A stretch of 64,000 nucleotides of DNA, taken from contig JAUJYN010000017.1 of the NCBI GenBank assembly GCA_030737835.1, positions 3,038,001-3,102,000 on the forward strand, in the 5' to 3' direction. The translations under genes and the position numbers were made by a program. The first letter of the stretch is position 1; each line of letters starts with the position of its first letter. Positions 10,057 to 22,440 of the stretch are shown one piece after another. This DNA is from Acorus gramineus (Eukaryota; Streptophyta; Magnoliopsida; Acorales; Acoraceae). Under the pieces are notes generated by a model, which searched no databases, was not told the origin of the DNA, and was given only the letters and a program-made list of their open reading frames with translations.

Positions 10057-13000
10057 TGTCACGCCCCAGGGCGGCCGTCCCCGGGACGCGGCAAGTGTAT
10101 ATATGATATCAGCAGTCTAAACAGGAGGTCAATAACATACCCTAAACAACATCAACAATAACAACACAGACAAAAGCAGGGCTGACATGATATATACACA
10201 AATAGCGGAAGCTAAAAGACTGAGTCTGTAATTCAAAAACACATTACAGACTCGATACATAATCAACTGTCCTGTGAGAGCCAATATATACAACGACATC
10301 CAAATATAATACAAACGCGTGCCCAAGCACGGAATATAATACATACAATAAAAAAGGGATGCTGATAGCCTCTAACACTCGCGGGACGTGGCGCTGCTCC
10401 GCTACTGATGAAGTCCCTCTGGGTGCTCCTCCTTCAAATCCGACTCAGATAACTGAAGAAAAATAAATGCGAGGGGTGAGCCACACGCTCAGTGAATAGC
10501 ACAACCCATGCATCACAATTTATATTAACCACAAGATTATTCAAGCCTCAAAGTGGCAACAACTACACAAACCAGTGGGTCGCTCATCGCCAACCCACTA
10601 CACCCTCACACTAGTGACATGGGCTTTTGGGACTGACTATGCTGTTAATCACCCTTGGTCCACCGATAGCCTCTCCCCGCTCCGTAGCTTACATGGTACA
10701 GGATAGCCTGTCTAACGTCGGGGCTGTACTACACGGATCCAATGAAGGGGATAACGATTCCACGCTTGCGACATCATTCAATAACTCTCTCACGGGTAGC
10801 CTCTACCTGGCCACACACTCAGTGAATGGCACCAACTATACAAACCAGTGGGTCGCTCATCGCCAACCCACTACACCCTCACCCTCACCCTCAAACTGGT
10901 GACATGGGATTTTGGGACTTACTAGGCTGTTAATCACCCTTTGTCCACCGATAGTCTCTCCTCCACTCCATAGTCCGCCTGGTCTACTCCCACTTTCAGC
11001 ACAGTCCGTCATCAAATCAGGAGGTGCCTACTGATGGGAGCCCTCTGTCAGGACGGCCTGTCTAACGCTGGGGCAGTCTCTATACGGATCCAACGAAGGG
11101 AACAGAAACAGCCTATCCACACGTATACGATCCACTTGGATCCGCGGTATTCCTTAACTGGAAAAAGAAACCTTGGGAGGGCACCCTGAGGTCTCGATAT
11201 AGGATATCCCGAAAACCAAACAAGGAACACGGAGTACCCTAGCTCGGGTCTCAACGCTGACTTCACAAGGCCCCTTAATCCAGAGAAGGGAGATTCTACT
11301 AATGACATGAATTCTTCAGAATTCCTCCAGGGCGCATAACCAAGATGCGAGGAGACACATATTATAATAACGAGGTTATAAGATTATCAGGAAAAGAAAC
11401 CTTGGGAGGGCAGCATGAGGTCCCGATATAGGATATCCCGACAACCAAACAAGGAACACGGAGTACCCTAGCCCGGGTCTCAACGCTGACCTCGCAAGGC
11501 CCCTTCCCTATAATATTTTCTAAGGCATGCTAATAATCATAAGTTCGCATTTAATTTAATAAATTAAAGTAATAGGACACATGCATAGGTCGAGGCTTTC
11601 CTAGCATGAAAACATGGTGTCAGGATGCATGGCTCTTACACATATCCTAAGGGTGCAAGTCCCTAACATACAAGGTCTAGGGTGGCATGCATACTACATA
11701 TTAATCATGCTTGCATAGATTACATATTAAACAAGTTAATATTAAACTATGGTGCCTCAGGGGAGGACGGTATACGCCCAAGTGCATATAGCGCCTCCCT
11801 ACTGGGTTGGATTGTCCCACTCACCAATACCCGGGTCGTCGCGTGACCGTCCGTCAAGATCTGCAAGACAGGGTATTAAACACAGTGAGTAAAATACACT
11901 ATACATACAAAAAAAATGATTAGAAATACCCCATACTCGGACAAGCATGCATACGGGCTCGCACGCATGCGAGCACGCACGTACGCGCGCGAGTCCGAGT
12001 GCCCCGACACCTACCCGAACACTTGGGCAACCATACGCATGGCCCCCCGCACTCGCACGCACGAATGAGCACGCACGCACACACCCCGACACCATCGGCG
12101 CACTGCCGCGCGCCTGCTTGCGCGCCCAAACGCGCTGCTGCACGCACGCGCATGCTCGCGCGCGCACCGCGCGCATTGCACATCCAGCCCAGTGCGCCCC
12201 CACGCGCACTGCGCCCCCCGCGCAGCACCACGCGCACGCCCCAGCATGCGCACGCACGCGCACGCCCGCACGCGCGGGCACTGGTCCCCAGCCCCGCGCC
12301 CAGGCGCACTGCCCAGGCACCCTGCCTCGCGCCAAGGCGCATGCCCAGGCGCCCAGGCACATGCCCAGGTGCCCTGCCCGCGTGCGCGCACGCCCGCGCA
12401 CACCCGCGCGCACCCGCGCACCTGCGCCCGCGCGTGTCTGCGCGTCTGCCAGCGCTCGCTTGCGCCCACCTGCGCGCGCCCAGCCCATTCTAACCACATT
12501 TTCACCCACCCCAACCCCTCACACACACCCTAACACATCTACCCAACATGCATGACCTTCCCAACATCCCCTTAAGCCAAAAAATATCAAGAAAAGGAGG
12601 GGAGGAGCTCACCTTGGAGGGGGGACAAAATGGGGAGGTTCGGGGGTCCTCGACGCACCCGCGACCACCACAACCACCACCACCGCCTCTAGCCTCTCCT
12701 CAGCCTCCTCTTCAGCAGCAAAACAGGGGGGGGGGAAATCATGAAAAAGGGGACTTGGGAGAGAGGGGAACATCAACAACAACAAAACCTAGCCAAGATC
12801 CACCACCACTTCCTCCACCACCCTCTCCTTCTCATTGAAACATAAACCCAAACACATGGTGGGGGAAATGAAAAGAGAAAGAGAGACCAGAATTCTGGTC
12901 GAAAGTGAGAGGGGAAGGGAGAGAGAGGAGATATTTATCAAAATATCTTAAGGAGAAATTACCTAGTAGCCCTTTGACTAGAAATTCTGCGTAAGCTTCA

Positions 13001-13418
13001 CTGGAACAGCCATAACTTCCCCGATACAGCTCCGAATTGCTCAATTCCAAGACCGATGGAAAGCTAAGAAGATTATCTACAACTTTCATGTTCATGACAA
13101 GATCAGATAACCCCTCCAGCTATTCCGAAATTAGAGCTAAACATCGAGCAGGGCTGCTGCCAGAATTTCCATCCCCGGGGTATACTTGAAAAAATACCCA
13201 TAACTTTTACTACAAGAATCCAGTTGATCTAATTCCACTTCTGTACGAAAGCTAACTCAAAACTGGACATCTCATAATAAAATCATAATTAAACCTCATC
13301 ATCTTGGATTTTAACAAAATCAAATCCAAATACCAAATTGGGAATACATAACTTAGGAAAAAAAACTTATGTACCCAAATTTTTTAAACAGAGCGCTCCA
13401 AATGACACAGGCACAACA
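10057..13418 (-). repeat. 5' LTR (variant B), complete
   Basis: The LTR is about 3.36 kb. On the minus strand it starts TGTTGTGCCTGTGTC at 13418 and ends GGGGCGTGACA at 10057. It holds a donor-like GTGAGC (12607-12612), the micro-exon block (11825-11860), the hairpin (11761-11799), a CpG-dense alternating purine-pyrimidine tract (11940-12480) and a short intron-like block (10273-10346). A segment starting CCTTGGGAGGGCA is present twice, at about 11171 and 11400 (229-bp offset). In this copy the acceptor-side exon near 10452 is 2 nt shorter than in its relatives. Confidence 0.85.
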
Positions 13419-14090
13419 CAAAGAGAGGCAAAGGAATACCTTGAGAGGGAGGAGAAGAGGGAGGCCAAGCAAGGCTCATACACACATCCACCTCTTCTTT
13501 CCTTCACTCCTTCTCACTTTCTTTTGTTTCCACGGGTGGTTGCCGAGAGAGTGGGCGAGAGGAAGAAGAAGTCGATCACTTGGAGAAGAAAGAGTGGCAT
13601 TTAATTCATGTAAAGTGGGTTGGTGGGGGGAAAGACCAAATTGTCCCTGACCAGAAATTCTGCGCATGCTTCACTGGAACAGCCATAACTTCCTCGATAT
13701 AGCTCTGAATTGCACAATTCCAATTCCGTTGGAAAGCCAAGAAGATTATCTACAACTTTCATGTTCATGCCAAGATCAAATAATCTCTCCAGATATTCCG
13801 AAATTAGAGCTAAACATAGAGCAGGGCTGCTGCCAGAATTTCCATCCCCGGGGTATACTTGAAAAAATACCCATAACTTTTACTACAAGAATCCAGTTGA
13901 TCTAATTCCACTTCTGTACGAAAGCTAACTCAAAACTGGACATCTCATAGTAAACTCATATTTAAACCTCTTCATCTTGGATTTTAACAAAATCAAATCC
14001 AAATACCAAATCAGGAATACATAACTTCTAGGAAAAAAATTATGTACCCAAATTTTCGAACAGAGTGCTCCAAATGACACAGGCACAACA
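13419..14090 (-). repeat. 5' end of another minus-strand LTR (variant B)
   Basis: On the minus strand it starts at 14090 with TGTTGTGCCTGTGTC and aligns with 12860-13418 of the neighbouring LTR, including the block CCATAACTTTTACTAC. It stops abruptly at 13419, where the neighbouring LTR has its own 5' end. The simplest reading is that the neighbouring element inserted into this LTR. The other half of this host LTR is not visible to the left. Confidence 0.7.
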
Positions 14091-14199
14091 CCAACACCCA
14101 CACCCTCCTTCATACCCACGGCACCGGAGGCCAACACCTCATAGTCCTCCATAGTTCTCCTCACATCCTACTCACCCCTCACCTTGGTCTCACCCTCAC

Positions 14200-14625
14200 C
14201 TAGACCCCCTCATTCTCACCGAAAACTTCGCCCAAGATACGGGCTTGCTCCTCACTAATACCCGCCACCCTCTCAACTCCAACCTCTCTAAAAACACCTT
14301 CGGCCGACCCTCCGGCCTCCAAACCCAGACCTTCGGCGACCGCTGATTGGCCCCCACGCCTCCTCTTGCGTGTATACCCTATCACACTACCCCCGGGATA
14401 GCACCCGAGGATGCACCCGCACCTCCACCCACGCCCACCAATGGCGTCTCCGCCGTTTGGGTCGTCTCTCGCGCGACCCCCCTTCTCCAACCCGTCACTC
14501 TCCGACGAGCTAGACCCCAAGGCAGTCCCCCTCTGCACTCGGGAAGACCGGAGACGCTTCATCATTGAAGCCGTCTTCTTCCCCTTCGTCATCTCCTCGA
14601 TTTCACAAGAAAAAGGAGAACCCAA
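14200..14625 (-). CDS. Hypothetical 141-residue open frame
   Basis: The frame begins at an ATG at 14625 and encodes a Lys/Arg-rich start (EMTKGKKTASMMKRLRSSR), a Ser-rich patch (GSSSSESDG), Gly-rich stretches and an acidic C-terminal part. I recognise no domain. Basic, low-complexity starts of this type occur in the gag proteins of plant retroelements, and the frame sits among such elements, so a gag remnant is possible. Codon content is biased by the local G+C richness, so it may also be a chance frame. Confidence 0.3.
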   Translation of the reverse strand: MGSPFSCEIEEMTKGKKTASMMKRLRSSRVQRGTALGSSSSESDGLEKGGRARDDPNGGDAIGGRGWRCGCILGCYPGGSVIGYTRKRRRGGQSAVAEGLGLEAGGSAEGVFREVGVERVAGISEEQARILGEVFGENEGV

Positions 14626-15014
14626 AAGTTCTTAGGGTTTCGAAATCAAGAAGAAATGAGTGATCTAGGGCGAAATCAAACAAATCAAAGTCAAGGAAAT
14701 CAAGGTTTTTCGGTTTCAAACGGAGAAGAAGAAGTATTGGAGGGAGAGGAACCATTTTGAAAACGTGCGGGAGAGAGGGAGAGGGATTTTTTCGGTTATA
14801 AGGGACTCAGTCGGCTGACGGCTACTCGCGAGTAGCCGCCCCCTATCCGACGGCTAAAATCAACTAGCCGCCCCTCATTGGGCAGCTAGTTCAAACTATC
14901 CGCCCCTCACCTAGACATTGTCAGAGAATAAAGATCTAATGGAAGGTCAAATCAAGCACCTTATTACTCATTTTGATCTATTGTCCAGTGGACATTCCCC
15001 TGCCCCTTTTTTAC

Positions 15015-15022
15015 TATAAATA
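15015..15022 (+). promoter_or_regulatory. TATA box of the unrecognised block
   Basis: TATAAATA is followed by GGGGGCTCC, then CTTCTTCATCATC about 25-35 bases downstream, a normal plant start-site context. Upstream lie repeated TAGCCG motifs. This is the best promoter in the window outside the recognised LTR families. Confidence 0.55.
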
Positions 15023-15767
15023 GGGGGCTCCAAGCACTTCTTCATCATCAGCCATAAGCATCAATAATAACCCACAATCAATCATCCATTCAAAAATCAA
15101 CCCATATCCCTTCCCCATTTCAAAACCCTTGAGAGAGAAAGTGAGAGAGAAACCCATTTCCTACACCAAATCACTCTCCAAATCCACTCTCCAAAACGCA
15201 GGTTAAACCCAGTTTAACCTCTGCCAAACACCCAAATCAAACCCTACCCAGGTTCTGTCCAAATTGAACCAGACACAAGCTAGCTACTCCTAACTAGCCG
15301 CCCCCCCCCCCCACCAGGTGGCTAAATTCAACTAGCCGGCCCTTCCCTAGCCCACCTCAGTCCCAATTCTCCTTTAGTCAGGTTCCCGAAGCAGAAGAGG
15401 ATCCCTGTCTTCACCTTTGTGTACGGTATGCCCGTGTCTCAGAGCGCACACCACACAAACTCCCCCACGAAGGCGATCAAATAAACCACAATTTTCAGCT
15501 TTTTGAGAAAAGCAGGTGGAGATCACAACCACCCCTGAATCCTCCTAAGGATTTGTCGGCCGCCTCAGTCAGGAACGAAAAACCAACCCACCACCACTTC
15601 TGAGAGATGATACGACTGAGCCTGCCAAGGCGCAGCTCTCCGGATCCGAGCCTCCAAAAAACCCCCACACACGCAGACCCCCAAAGGATCAGGAAGAGAG
15701 GGAGGAAGGCTTTCCGGAGCACCATCCTACCCCCCGACCCCCCTTCCAAAATCCGATACCGACAGAG

Positions 15768-17505
15768 ATGTGGCAAAAATATATAATATCAGCTATCAAT
15801 ACCTGAGGTCAACAATAACTCCAACATACAAAATATGAGGTAGCAAAGCAAAGAGAAGTGATAGCTATCTTAAAAGTGGAAGCATATAATATCAATAAGT
15901 CTGTAAACCAAAAATATTATTACAGACTCGAATACACAATCACTGTCATGTGAGAGCTAAGTCTAATCCAAATAAAATACATCATGTGCAACACGCACGA
16001 TTAACAAATACATGACTCTAGGACTGCTGACAACCTTGCACTCGTCAACCACCGAATGGAACGCTCCACGCACGCAAGACCCCACCACAGGGAAGCTCCA
16101 GCTCCACGCCCAACAACGCCCCTGTAAAAGAAACGGTACGCAAGGGGTGAGCTACAAGCTCAATGAGTGGCTGGAAACAAAACACCATTACAACAATTCA
16201 ATACTAAGGCAATTTCCTTTCAAGGAAAAACATGGGTAGAAACCCAAAGGATAACAAGGTCACGCGACGGCGCGACCATACCTCGCCCTCGCCCTCACTC
16301 CCCGGAGGGAGGCTTTTGGGACACTCGGGGAGGAACAACTGTTAACCATAACACATGGTGTTACTGGGTAACAAGATACAATGAGTCCATCCACTATGAG
16401 GTAGAGATATACTTCGATACCTCAAGCGTTAGGAGCTGCATATCCAGAGTATACTCGATGGGTATAAGAGTCACGTGACGACGTGACTTCAACTTACCCT
16501 CACTCTCACCCCTAAGGGTGACACGGGACTATTGGGAGAATCCTTTTTCTCTACACCCTTCATCATCCGGTAGCCCACTCCTGAGTAGCCTCTACCTGGT
16601 ATACTCCCATGATCGGTACATCTGCCGAACGCATCGGTAGTACCTACAGGTGGGAGCCCTCTATCAGGACAGCTTCAACGCGGATCCGATGAAGGGGAGA
16701 ATGATTCCACGCTCGCAATATCGTCCGGTAGCCCTCTCCCGCGTAGCCTCTACCTATCGGCCTTCCACGATCGGTACATAAGCCAGATGGGTACAGCAGT
16801 ACGCATCGGTAGCACTTACAAGTGGTGGCACTACACAGGACAGCTTCGACGCTGGGGCTTCGGTGCACGACGATATTGGGAGGAAGACTTAACATTCGCA
16901 ATGCGAACCCTATGGAAAATCAACTATCCTCGGTAATCCCATACCGATGCTATCGAAATACGCTTGAACTCCCATAGAGATGCGTCGCTCAGACGCAGGG
17001 AGTCACCTCTACTCTCGCACAGAGATAAGCCCTAAGGCATAACCCAACAGGCGGTTCATACACTCGCCTAACATGGGTAGGCCTAGCTTAATGCCATAAC
17101 CACCGGCTTAACAAAACCGATATGATAATGAATTCTCCTGAATTCCAATCGAGTGCATCGCTCGGATGCAAGGGGGCGATTACATCGCTAGCGCTCTAAC
17201 TAATAAGGTACAACCCAACAACGGGTCATACGCACGCCTATTTCAGATAGGCCTAATCAGTTTTAACATGCGCTTATATATTACAAGAGAATTATGTCAT
17301 AGTTATGTACATGAACTACATGCAAGATAACATAACAATTAATTATAGGGATACTCCCTAACATGGATAAAAAGCATAAACAATATATATGCAACATACA
17401 CAACCAGGCATGGCCTAAATAATATGCATACAAGCATACATGGTATACCCTAATATGAGTTGGATATCACCAACTTAAAAGGGAAGGGTCAAGCGTGGTC
17501 TCGCA
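15768..17505 (-). repeat. Minus-strand variant C LTR, interrupted at 17505
   Basis: It begins inside the 3' terminal region of a variant C LTR (GACGTGG-like sequence near 15770, then CTATCAATACCTGAGG) and follows that LTR through the CCTCACCC cassettes (about 16290 and 16500) to CAAGCGTGGTCTCGCA at 17505. There a plus-strand LTR starts. The missing remainder of this host LTR should lie beyond the window. The first bases (TGTCACGCCCC) are absent, so the left edge is truncated. Confidence 0.78.
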
Positions 17506-18544
17506 TGTTATGCCTGTGTCATTTGGAGCCTTATTTTTTTATCGGAGTCGCTAAAATTTTGGCTTTTAGCTACTTGCGGGAGTTGGAGTGCTCTGATTGA
17601 AAATTTGGCTGCATAATTTTTCTCCTAGAAGTTATGCATTTCCGATTTGGTATTTGGATTTAATTTTGTTAATATCCAAGATGAAGAGGTTTAAATATGA
17701 TTTTATCATGAGATGTTTAGTTTTGAGTTAGCTTTCATACAAAAGTGGAATTAGATCAACTGGATTCATGTAGTAAAAGTTATGAGTATTTTTCCAAGTA
17801 TACCCCGGGGATGAGAAAATTTTGGCAGCAGCCCTGTTCAATGTTTAGCTCACCTTTTGGAATAGCTAGAGGGCTTATTTGATCTTGCCATAAACATGAA
17901 AGTTGTAGATAATCTTCTTGGCGTTCCAATGGATTTTGAATTTTACAATGCGGAGCCATATTGTAGGCGTTATGGCTGTTCTAGTGAAGCCTGTCCAGAA
18001 ATTTCTGGTCAGAGACGATTTGGTCATTTCAATCCCTCTTTTGGCTATTTAATGGCCCCAAATGTCTCTCTCGTACAGCACTCTCGACCAGCACTTCTTG
18101 TATGGAAATGAAGAAGAGAAAGTGGAGGTGGTGATGAGGTCCCCTCTTCTGGTGTCATGGTATGTATGTTGTTTGAAGGGAGGTGCGGGGCGTCGATGGT
18201 GATAGCGGTGGAGTTGTAACATGTGGGCGTGCCGGAGCCACGTATGGACCTCCCGCTCTCCCTGTTTGGGTTCAGCCATGTCTTTTGTGGCTGTTGGGGA
18301 GGAGTGAAAGCTCCATTGCTTTGTGTTGTTGTTGTATGTGCATTGAATTGAAGAGGGCAAGGGAGAGAAGCTCATGGTTGTTTGTTGGGTGTTGTGTATG
18401 TGTGCACGCCACCCATTTGTGGGTATGTGTGAGTGAACCTTGCATGTCTGTCCTTCTCCTCCTTCCAATGGTTTTCCTCATACATTCTTGTGTTTATGTG
18501 CTAAAGAGGTGTAAGATTGGTGCATTGTACGCTCGAGATCGCAT

Positions 18545-18712
18545 AGGCGGGCTTGGCGTTGTCCGATGCGTGCGGAGTGCATGGGCAGCGTGCATGAGGT
18601 GCTCGAGGGCGTGCTTGGCGTTGTCCGATGCGTGCGGAGTGCGTGGGCAGCGTGCACGAGGTGCTCGAGGACATGCTTGGCGTTGTTCGGTGCGTGTGAA
18701 GTGCGTGGGTAG
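18545..18712 (+). repeat. 62-bp minisatellite inside the LTR, left part
   Basis: Copies of a 62-bp unit contain GTGCTCGAGG and CGTGCTTGGCGTTGTCCG. The array is split by the solo LTR at 18713-22206 and continues at 22207-22440. The same unit occurs in reverse orientation at 49309-49630, where successive CTCGAG sites are exactly 62 bp apart (49309, 49371, 49433, 49495, 49557). Confidence 0.8.
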
Positions 18713-21700
18713 TGTCACGCCCCAGGGCGGCCGTCTCCGAGACGTGGCAATAATAAAATATCAGCTATTAATACCTGAGGTCAATAAAGACTCTAACAAC
18801 AACACACAAGGTGGCAAAGCAATGATAATGATAACTGACTGAAAAGCGGAAGCATAATATATAAACAATGTCTGTAAATCAAAAAACATTATTATAGGCC
18901 CGAATACACAATCACTATCCTGTGAGAGCCAAGTCTAGACCAAAGAAAATACAACCTGTGCCACATGCACGATTTACAATACATACAATGACTCTAGGAC
19001 TGCTGACAGCCTTGCTCTCGCCACCCGTCGGAAGAACGCTCCACGCCCATAAGACCACGCCACAGGAAAGTATCAGCTCCACGCCCAACACTGCCCCTGA
19101 AAAGAAACAGTCTGCGAGGGGTGAGCTACAAGCTCAGTGAGTGGCTGGAAACCAATCACCATACTACAGTTCAATACTCAAACAATTTCCTCACAATGAA
19201 AACATGGGTGGAACCCATGGATAACAGGGTCACATGGCAGCGCGACCGACCTCACCCTCACCCTCACTCCCAGAGGGAGACTCTTGGGACTTTTGGGGAG
19301 AGACCATACCGTTGGTCGAGGAGACCCGGAATTACTGGTCTACACAACACTACTGGATCATCTATATCTAGATAACTGCCCAACGATGTCCTCGAACATC
19401 GATTACGAGATCGGACCCAACAACTATGGGAACGGTCGAACAACGAATGGGTCACGGGGCGATGTGTCTTCACCTCATCCTCACCCTCACAAATATCATT
19501 TGTTAACTCTCTCCCGGGTAGCCTCTACCTGGTATACTCCCACGATCAGTACGCTCCCGAATGCATCGGTGGTACCTACGGATGGGAGCCCTCTGTCAGG
19601 ACAACTACACCCGGGCCTCTTCAACTCACCGCTCTACACCCTTGGTCCACCGGTAGCTTCTCCCTCACTCCATAGCCTCTACCTGATATACTCCCACGAT
19701 CAGCACCCTCCGACGCATCGGAGGTACCTACAGATGGGAGCCCTCTGTCAGGACAGCTTTCCAACGCCGGGGAGTCCCTACTCGGATCCAACGAAGGGGA
19801 GAACGATCCCATGTTCGCAAAGCGAAACCAATGAAAAACAACTACTCTCGATAATCACTTATCGAGATATCAAAACACAGGCATAACAACAATCTATGCA
19901 ACACACTCATATTAACCTTAAAATAATTAAAGTCCCTAAACGGGAGTAACTGTACAAGCTAGTGGGTTGGAACATCGCCGACCCACCACACCCTCACCCT
20001 CACCCTCACCCTTTAGGGGTGACATGGGCCTTTTGGGACAGACTAGGCTGCTCTCCACCCTTGGTCCACCAGTAGCCTCTCCCTCACTCCGTAGCCTCTA
20101 CCTGGTATACTCCCACGATCAGCACCCTCCAACGCATCGGAGGTACCTACAGATGGGAGCCCTCTGTCAGGACAGCTTTCCAACGCCGGGGAGTCCCTAC
20201 TCGGATCCAACGAAGGGGAGAAAACAGCCTACTCACACGGATACGATCCTCTTGGATCCGTCGACAACGATTTCTAACACTACTAATGTCATGAATTCTC
20301 AAGAATTCCTTCAGGACGCATAACTAAGATGCGGGGAAACATATATTATAACAATAAGGTTATAATATTCTCTAAGGCATGTATATACCAATATAATCTC
20401 ATTTGATTTAAATAAATTAAACTAAATGGAAAACATGTGTAGATCGAGGCTTTTCAAGCATGGGACATGGTCTCTAGGCATGTATGGGCCTCTATGCATG
20501 AATCATGGGTGTATATCCCCAGCATATAATGTCTAACAAGGCATGGTTATATCATATCAAACATGCATTAACATGGATCTCTACATATTAGCTAGGGGGC
20601 CCCATCGATGCGCGACACGCGTCTACGCGCGTCGAGCACATCCCTAGAGAGGGGGGGGGGATTGGAATCGAACCACTCACCTTACAACCCGGGACCTCGC
20701 GCATCCCATCCGATGATATTTGCAAGGTAGGGGCATCCAATTTGGTGAGTAACAACACAATTTACACAGAGAAATCATTAGAAATACCAAAATACTCGGA
20801 CAGGCATGCATACAGACTCGCACGCATGCGAGCACGCACATACGCACGCTAGTCCGAGTGCCCCGACACCTACCCGAACCCCTGGGCAGCCACACGCATG
20901 GCCCCCCGCACGCGCACGCACGCGCCCTAGCACCCTCGGTACACTGCCGCGCGCCTGCCAGCGCACCCGCGCGCACTGCACGTCCAGCCCGTGCGCTCTC
21001 GCGCGCACTGCGCGCCCGCGCAGAACCCCGCGCATGCCCCATCACGCGCACGCACGTGCACGCACGTGCGCGAGCGCACTGGCCCCCAGCCCCACGCCCA
21101 GGTGCACTGCCCCGCGCGCACGCACGCTCGCGCGCGCCCGCGCGCACTCACGCGCACGCCTCGCGCGCACCCACGCGCCCGCCAGCGCCCGAGCGCTTCT
21201 GCACTCCCGCCTACGCGCGCACGCGCACAGACTGCCCCCAACGCGTGCCCAGCCTCTCCCAACCTCTTTTTAACCCTCTCCAACTCCTCACACACACTCT
21301 AACCCATATGCATAGCATGCATGAACACCCTAACCATCCCAACAACCCTAAAAATCAAAAAAAGAAGGGGAAGAGGACTTACCAAAAGAGGGAAAGGGAA
21401 AAAGGAGATGCGGGGCTCTCGACGTGCCCACGACCACCTCAACCACCATCACCACCACCACCTCTTCAGCCTCTCCTCAGCCTCCTTCTTGGCTGAAAAT
21501 TAGGGGGGGGAAGGATCATAAAAGGGAACTTGAGAGAAGAGAAGACAACAACAACAACAACACTTACACAAAGATTCACCATCACTTCCTCCTCCACCTT
21601 CTCCTTCTCTTTGAGGACTTTAAACAAACACTTGGGGGGGCTTTGAAAGAGAGGAAGAGAGACCAAGATGTGTAGACGTGGGAGTGAGAGAGAGAGAGAG

Positions 21701-22206
21701 AGAGAAGATATTTTGCCCACATAAATATCTAAAGAGGGATGGAAATGACCATTTCATCCCTGACTTAGAAATTCTGTACATGCTTCACTAGAACAGCCAT
21801 AACTTCCTCAATATAGCTCCGAATTGCACAATTCCAATTCCGTTGGAAAGCCAAGAAGATTATCTACAACTTTCATGTTTATGCCAAGATCAAATAATCT
21901 CTCCAGCTATTCCAAAATTAGAGCTAAACATAGAACAGGGCTGCTGCCAGAATTTTCATCCCCGGGGTATACTTGGTAAAATACCCATAACTTTTACTAC
22001 ATGAATCCAGTTGATCTAATTCCACTTTTGTATGAAAGCTAACTCAAAACTGGACATCTCATAATAAAATCATATTTAAACCTCTTCATCTTGGATTTTA
22101 ACAAAATCAAATCCAAATACCAAATCGGGAATACATATCTTCTAGGAAAAAAAATTTATGTAACCAAATTTTCAATCAGAGCGCTCCGACTGACATAGGC
22201 ACAACA
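18713..22206 (-). mobile_element. Solo LTR, TSD GGTAG
   Basis: A 3494-bp LTR, minus strand, starting TGTTGTGCCTATGTC at 22206 and ending GGGGCGTGACA at 18713. It is flanked by exact GGTAG duplications (18708-18712 and 22207-22211), and the host LTR is continuous when it is removed. There is no internal region, so it is a solo LTR left by LTR-LTR recombination. Its right half is variant C-like, but near 19880 the sequence changes to a variant B-like stretch, so the LTR itself looks chimeric. It holds the hairpin (20607-20642) and a 39-nt micro-exon-like block (20681-20719) whose acceptor AG is mutated. Confidence 0.92.
19991..20011 (-). repeat. G-quadruplex-prone array in the LTR
   Basis: Four CCC runs separated by TCA give, on the minus (LTR sense) strand, four GGG runs with 3-nt loops, the canonical G-quadruplex pattern. 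Similar cassettes with three or four runs occur in every long LTR here, always on the LTR sense strand. Confidence 0.75.
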
Positions 22207-22440
22207 GGTAGTGTGCACGAGGTGCTTGAGGGCGTGCTTGGCGTTGTCCGATGCGTGCGGAGAGCATGGGCAGCGTGGACGAGGTGCTCGAGGGTGTGCT
22301 TGGCATTGTCCGATGTGTGCGGAGTGCGTGGGCAGCGTGCACGGAGTGCTCGAGGGCGTGCTTGGTGTTCTCTGATGCATGCAGAGTGCATGGGCAGCAT
22401 GCACGGGGTGCTCGGGGGCGTGCTTGTGGTATTCGGACGG
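22207..22440 (+). repeat. 62-bp minisatellite inside the LTR, right part
   Basis: Continuation of the array interrupted at 18712. Units drift by substitutions (for example CGTGCTTGGCATTGTCCG and CGTGCTTGGTGTTCTCTG). The period is not a multiple of three, so open frames across it are by-products of base composition. Confidence 0.78.

Larger units (their letters stand above)
8436..13418 (-). mobile_element. Internally deleted Tekay/Del-like gypsy element
   Basis: On the minus strand the order is: 5' LTR (13418 to 10057), primer-binding site (10051-10040), start of gag (about 9937 to 9730), then a junction near 9700-9730 into the G+C-rich middle of a 3' LTR fragment that runs left to 8436. Nearly all gag, all pol, the 3' untranslated region and the 5' half of the 3' LTR are gone. 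The last 250-300 bp of the 3' LTR are also missing at 8436, so no target duplication can be read on the left. On the right the 5' LTR is flanked by CAAAG. Confidence 0.8.
14091..15767. other. Unrecognised block with TATA box and palindromic motifs
   Basis: About 1.7 kb lies between two truncated LTRs and does not align with the LTR families in the window. It holds a minus-strand open frame (14200-14625), a 20-bp palindrome at 14819-14838, several TAGCCG/CGGCTA motifs (14820-14910 and 15295-15350), a plus-strand TATA box at 15015-15022 followed by a C/T-rich leader, and a 12-base C run at 15301-15312. It could be the LTR and leader of another retrotransposon, or gene-promoter DNA caught between insertions. 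I cannot decide. Confidence 0.5.

Noticed and set aside
15768..17505. A separate element starting at 15768
   Set aside because: The sequence aligns with the inside of variant C LTRs and lacks the terminal TGTCACGCCCC, so it is a truncated LTR, not a new element.
18049..18468. Minus-strand open frame of 139 residues with histidine-rich text
   Set aside because: Lies within the 5' part of a variant C LTR; no domain, and the relative at 49781-50086 is read in a different frame.
19981..20015. Telomere-like CCCTCA repeats
   Set aside because: The unit (CCCTCA/TGAGGG) differs from plant telomere TTTAGGG and appears as short cassettes inside LTRs.
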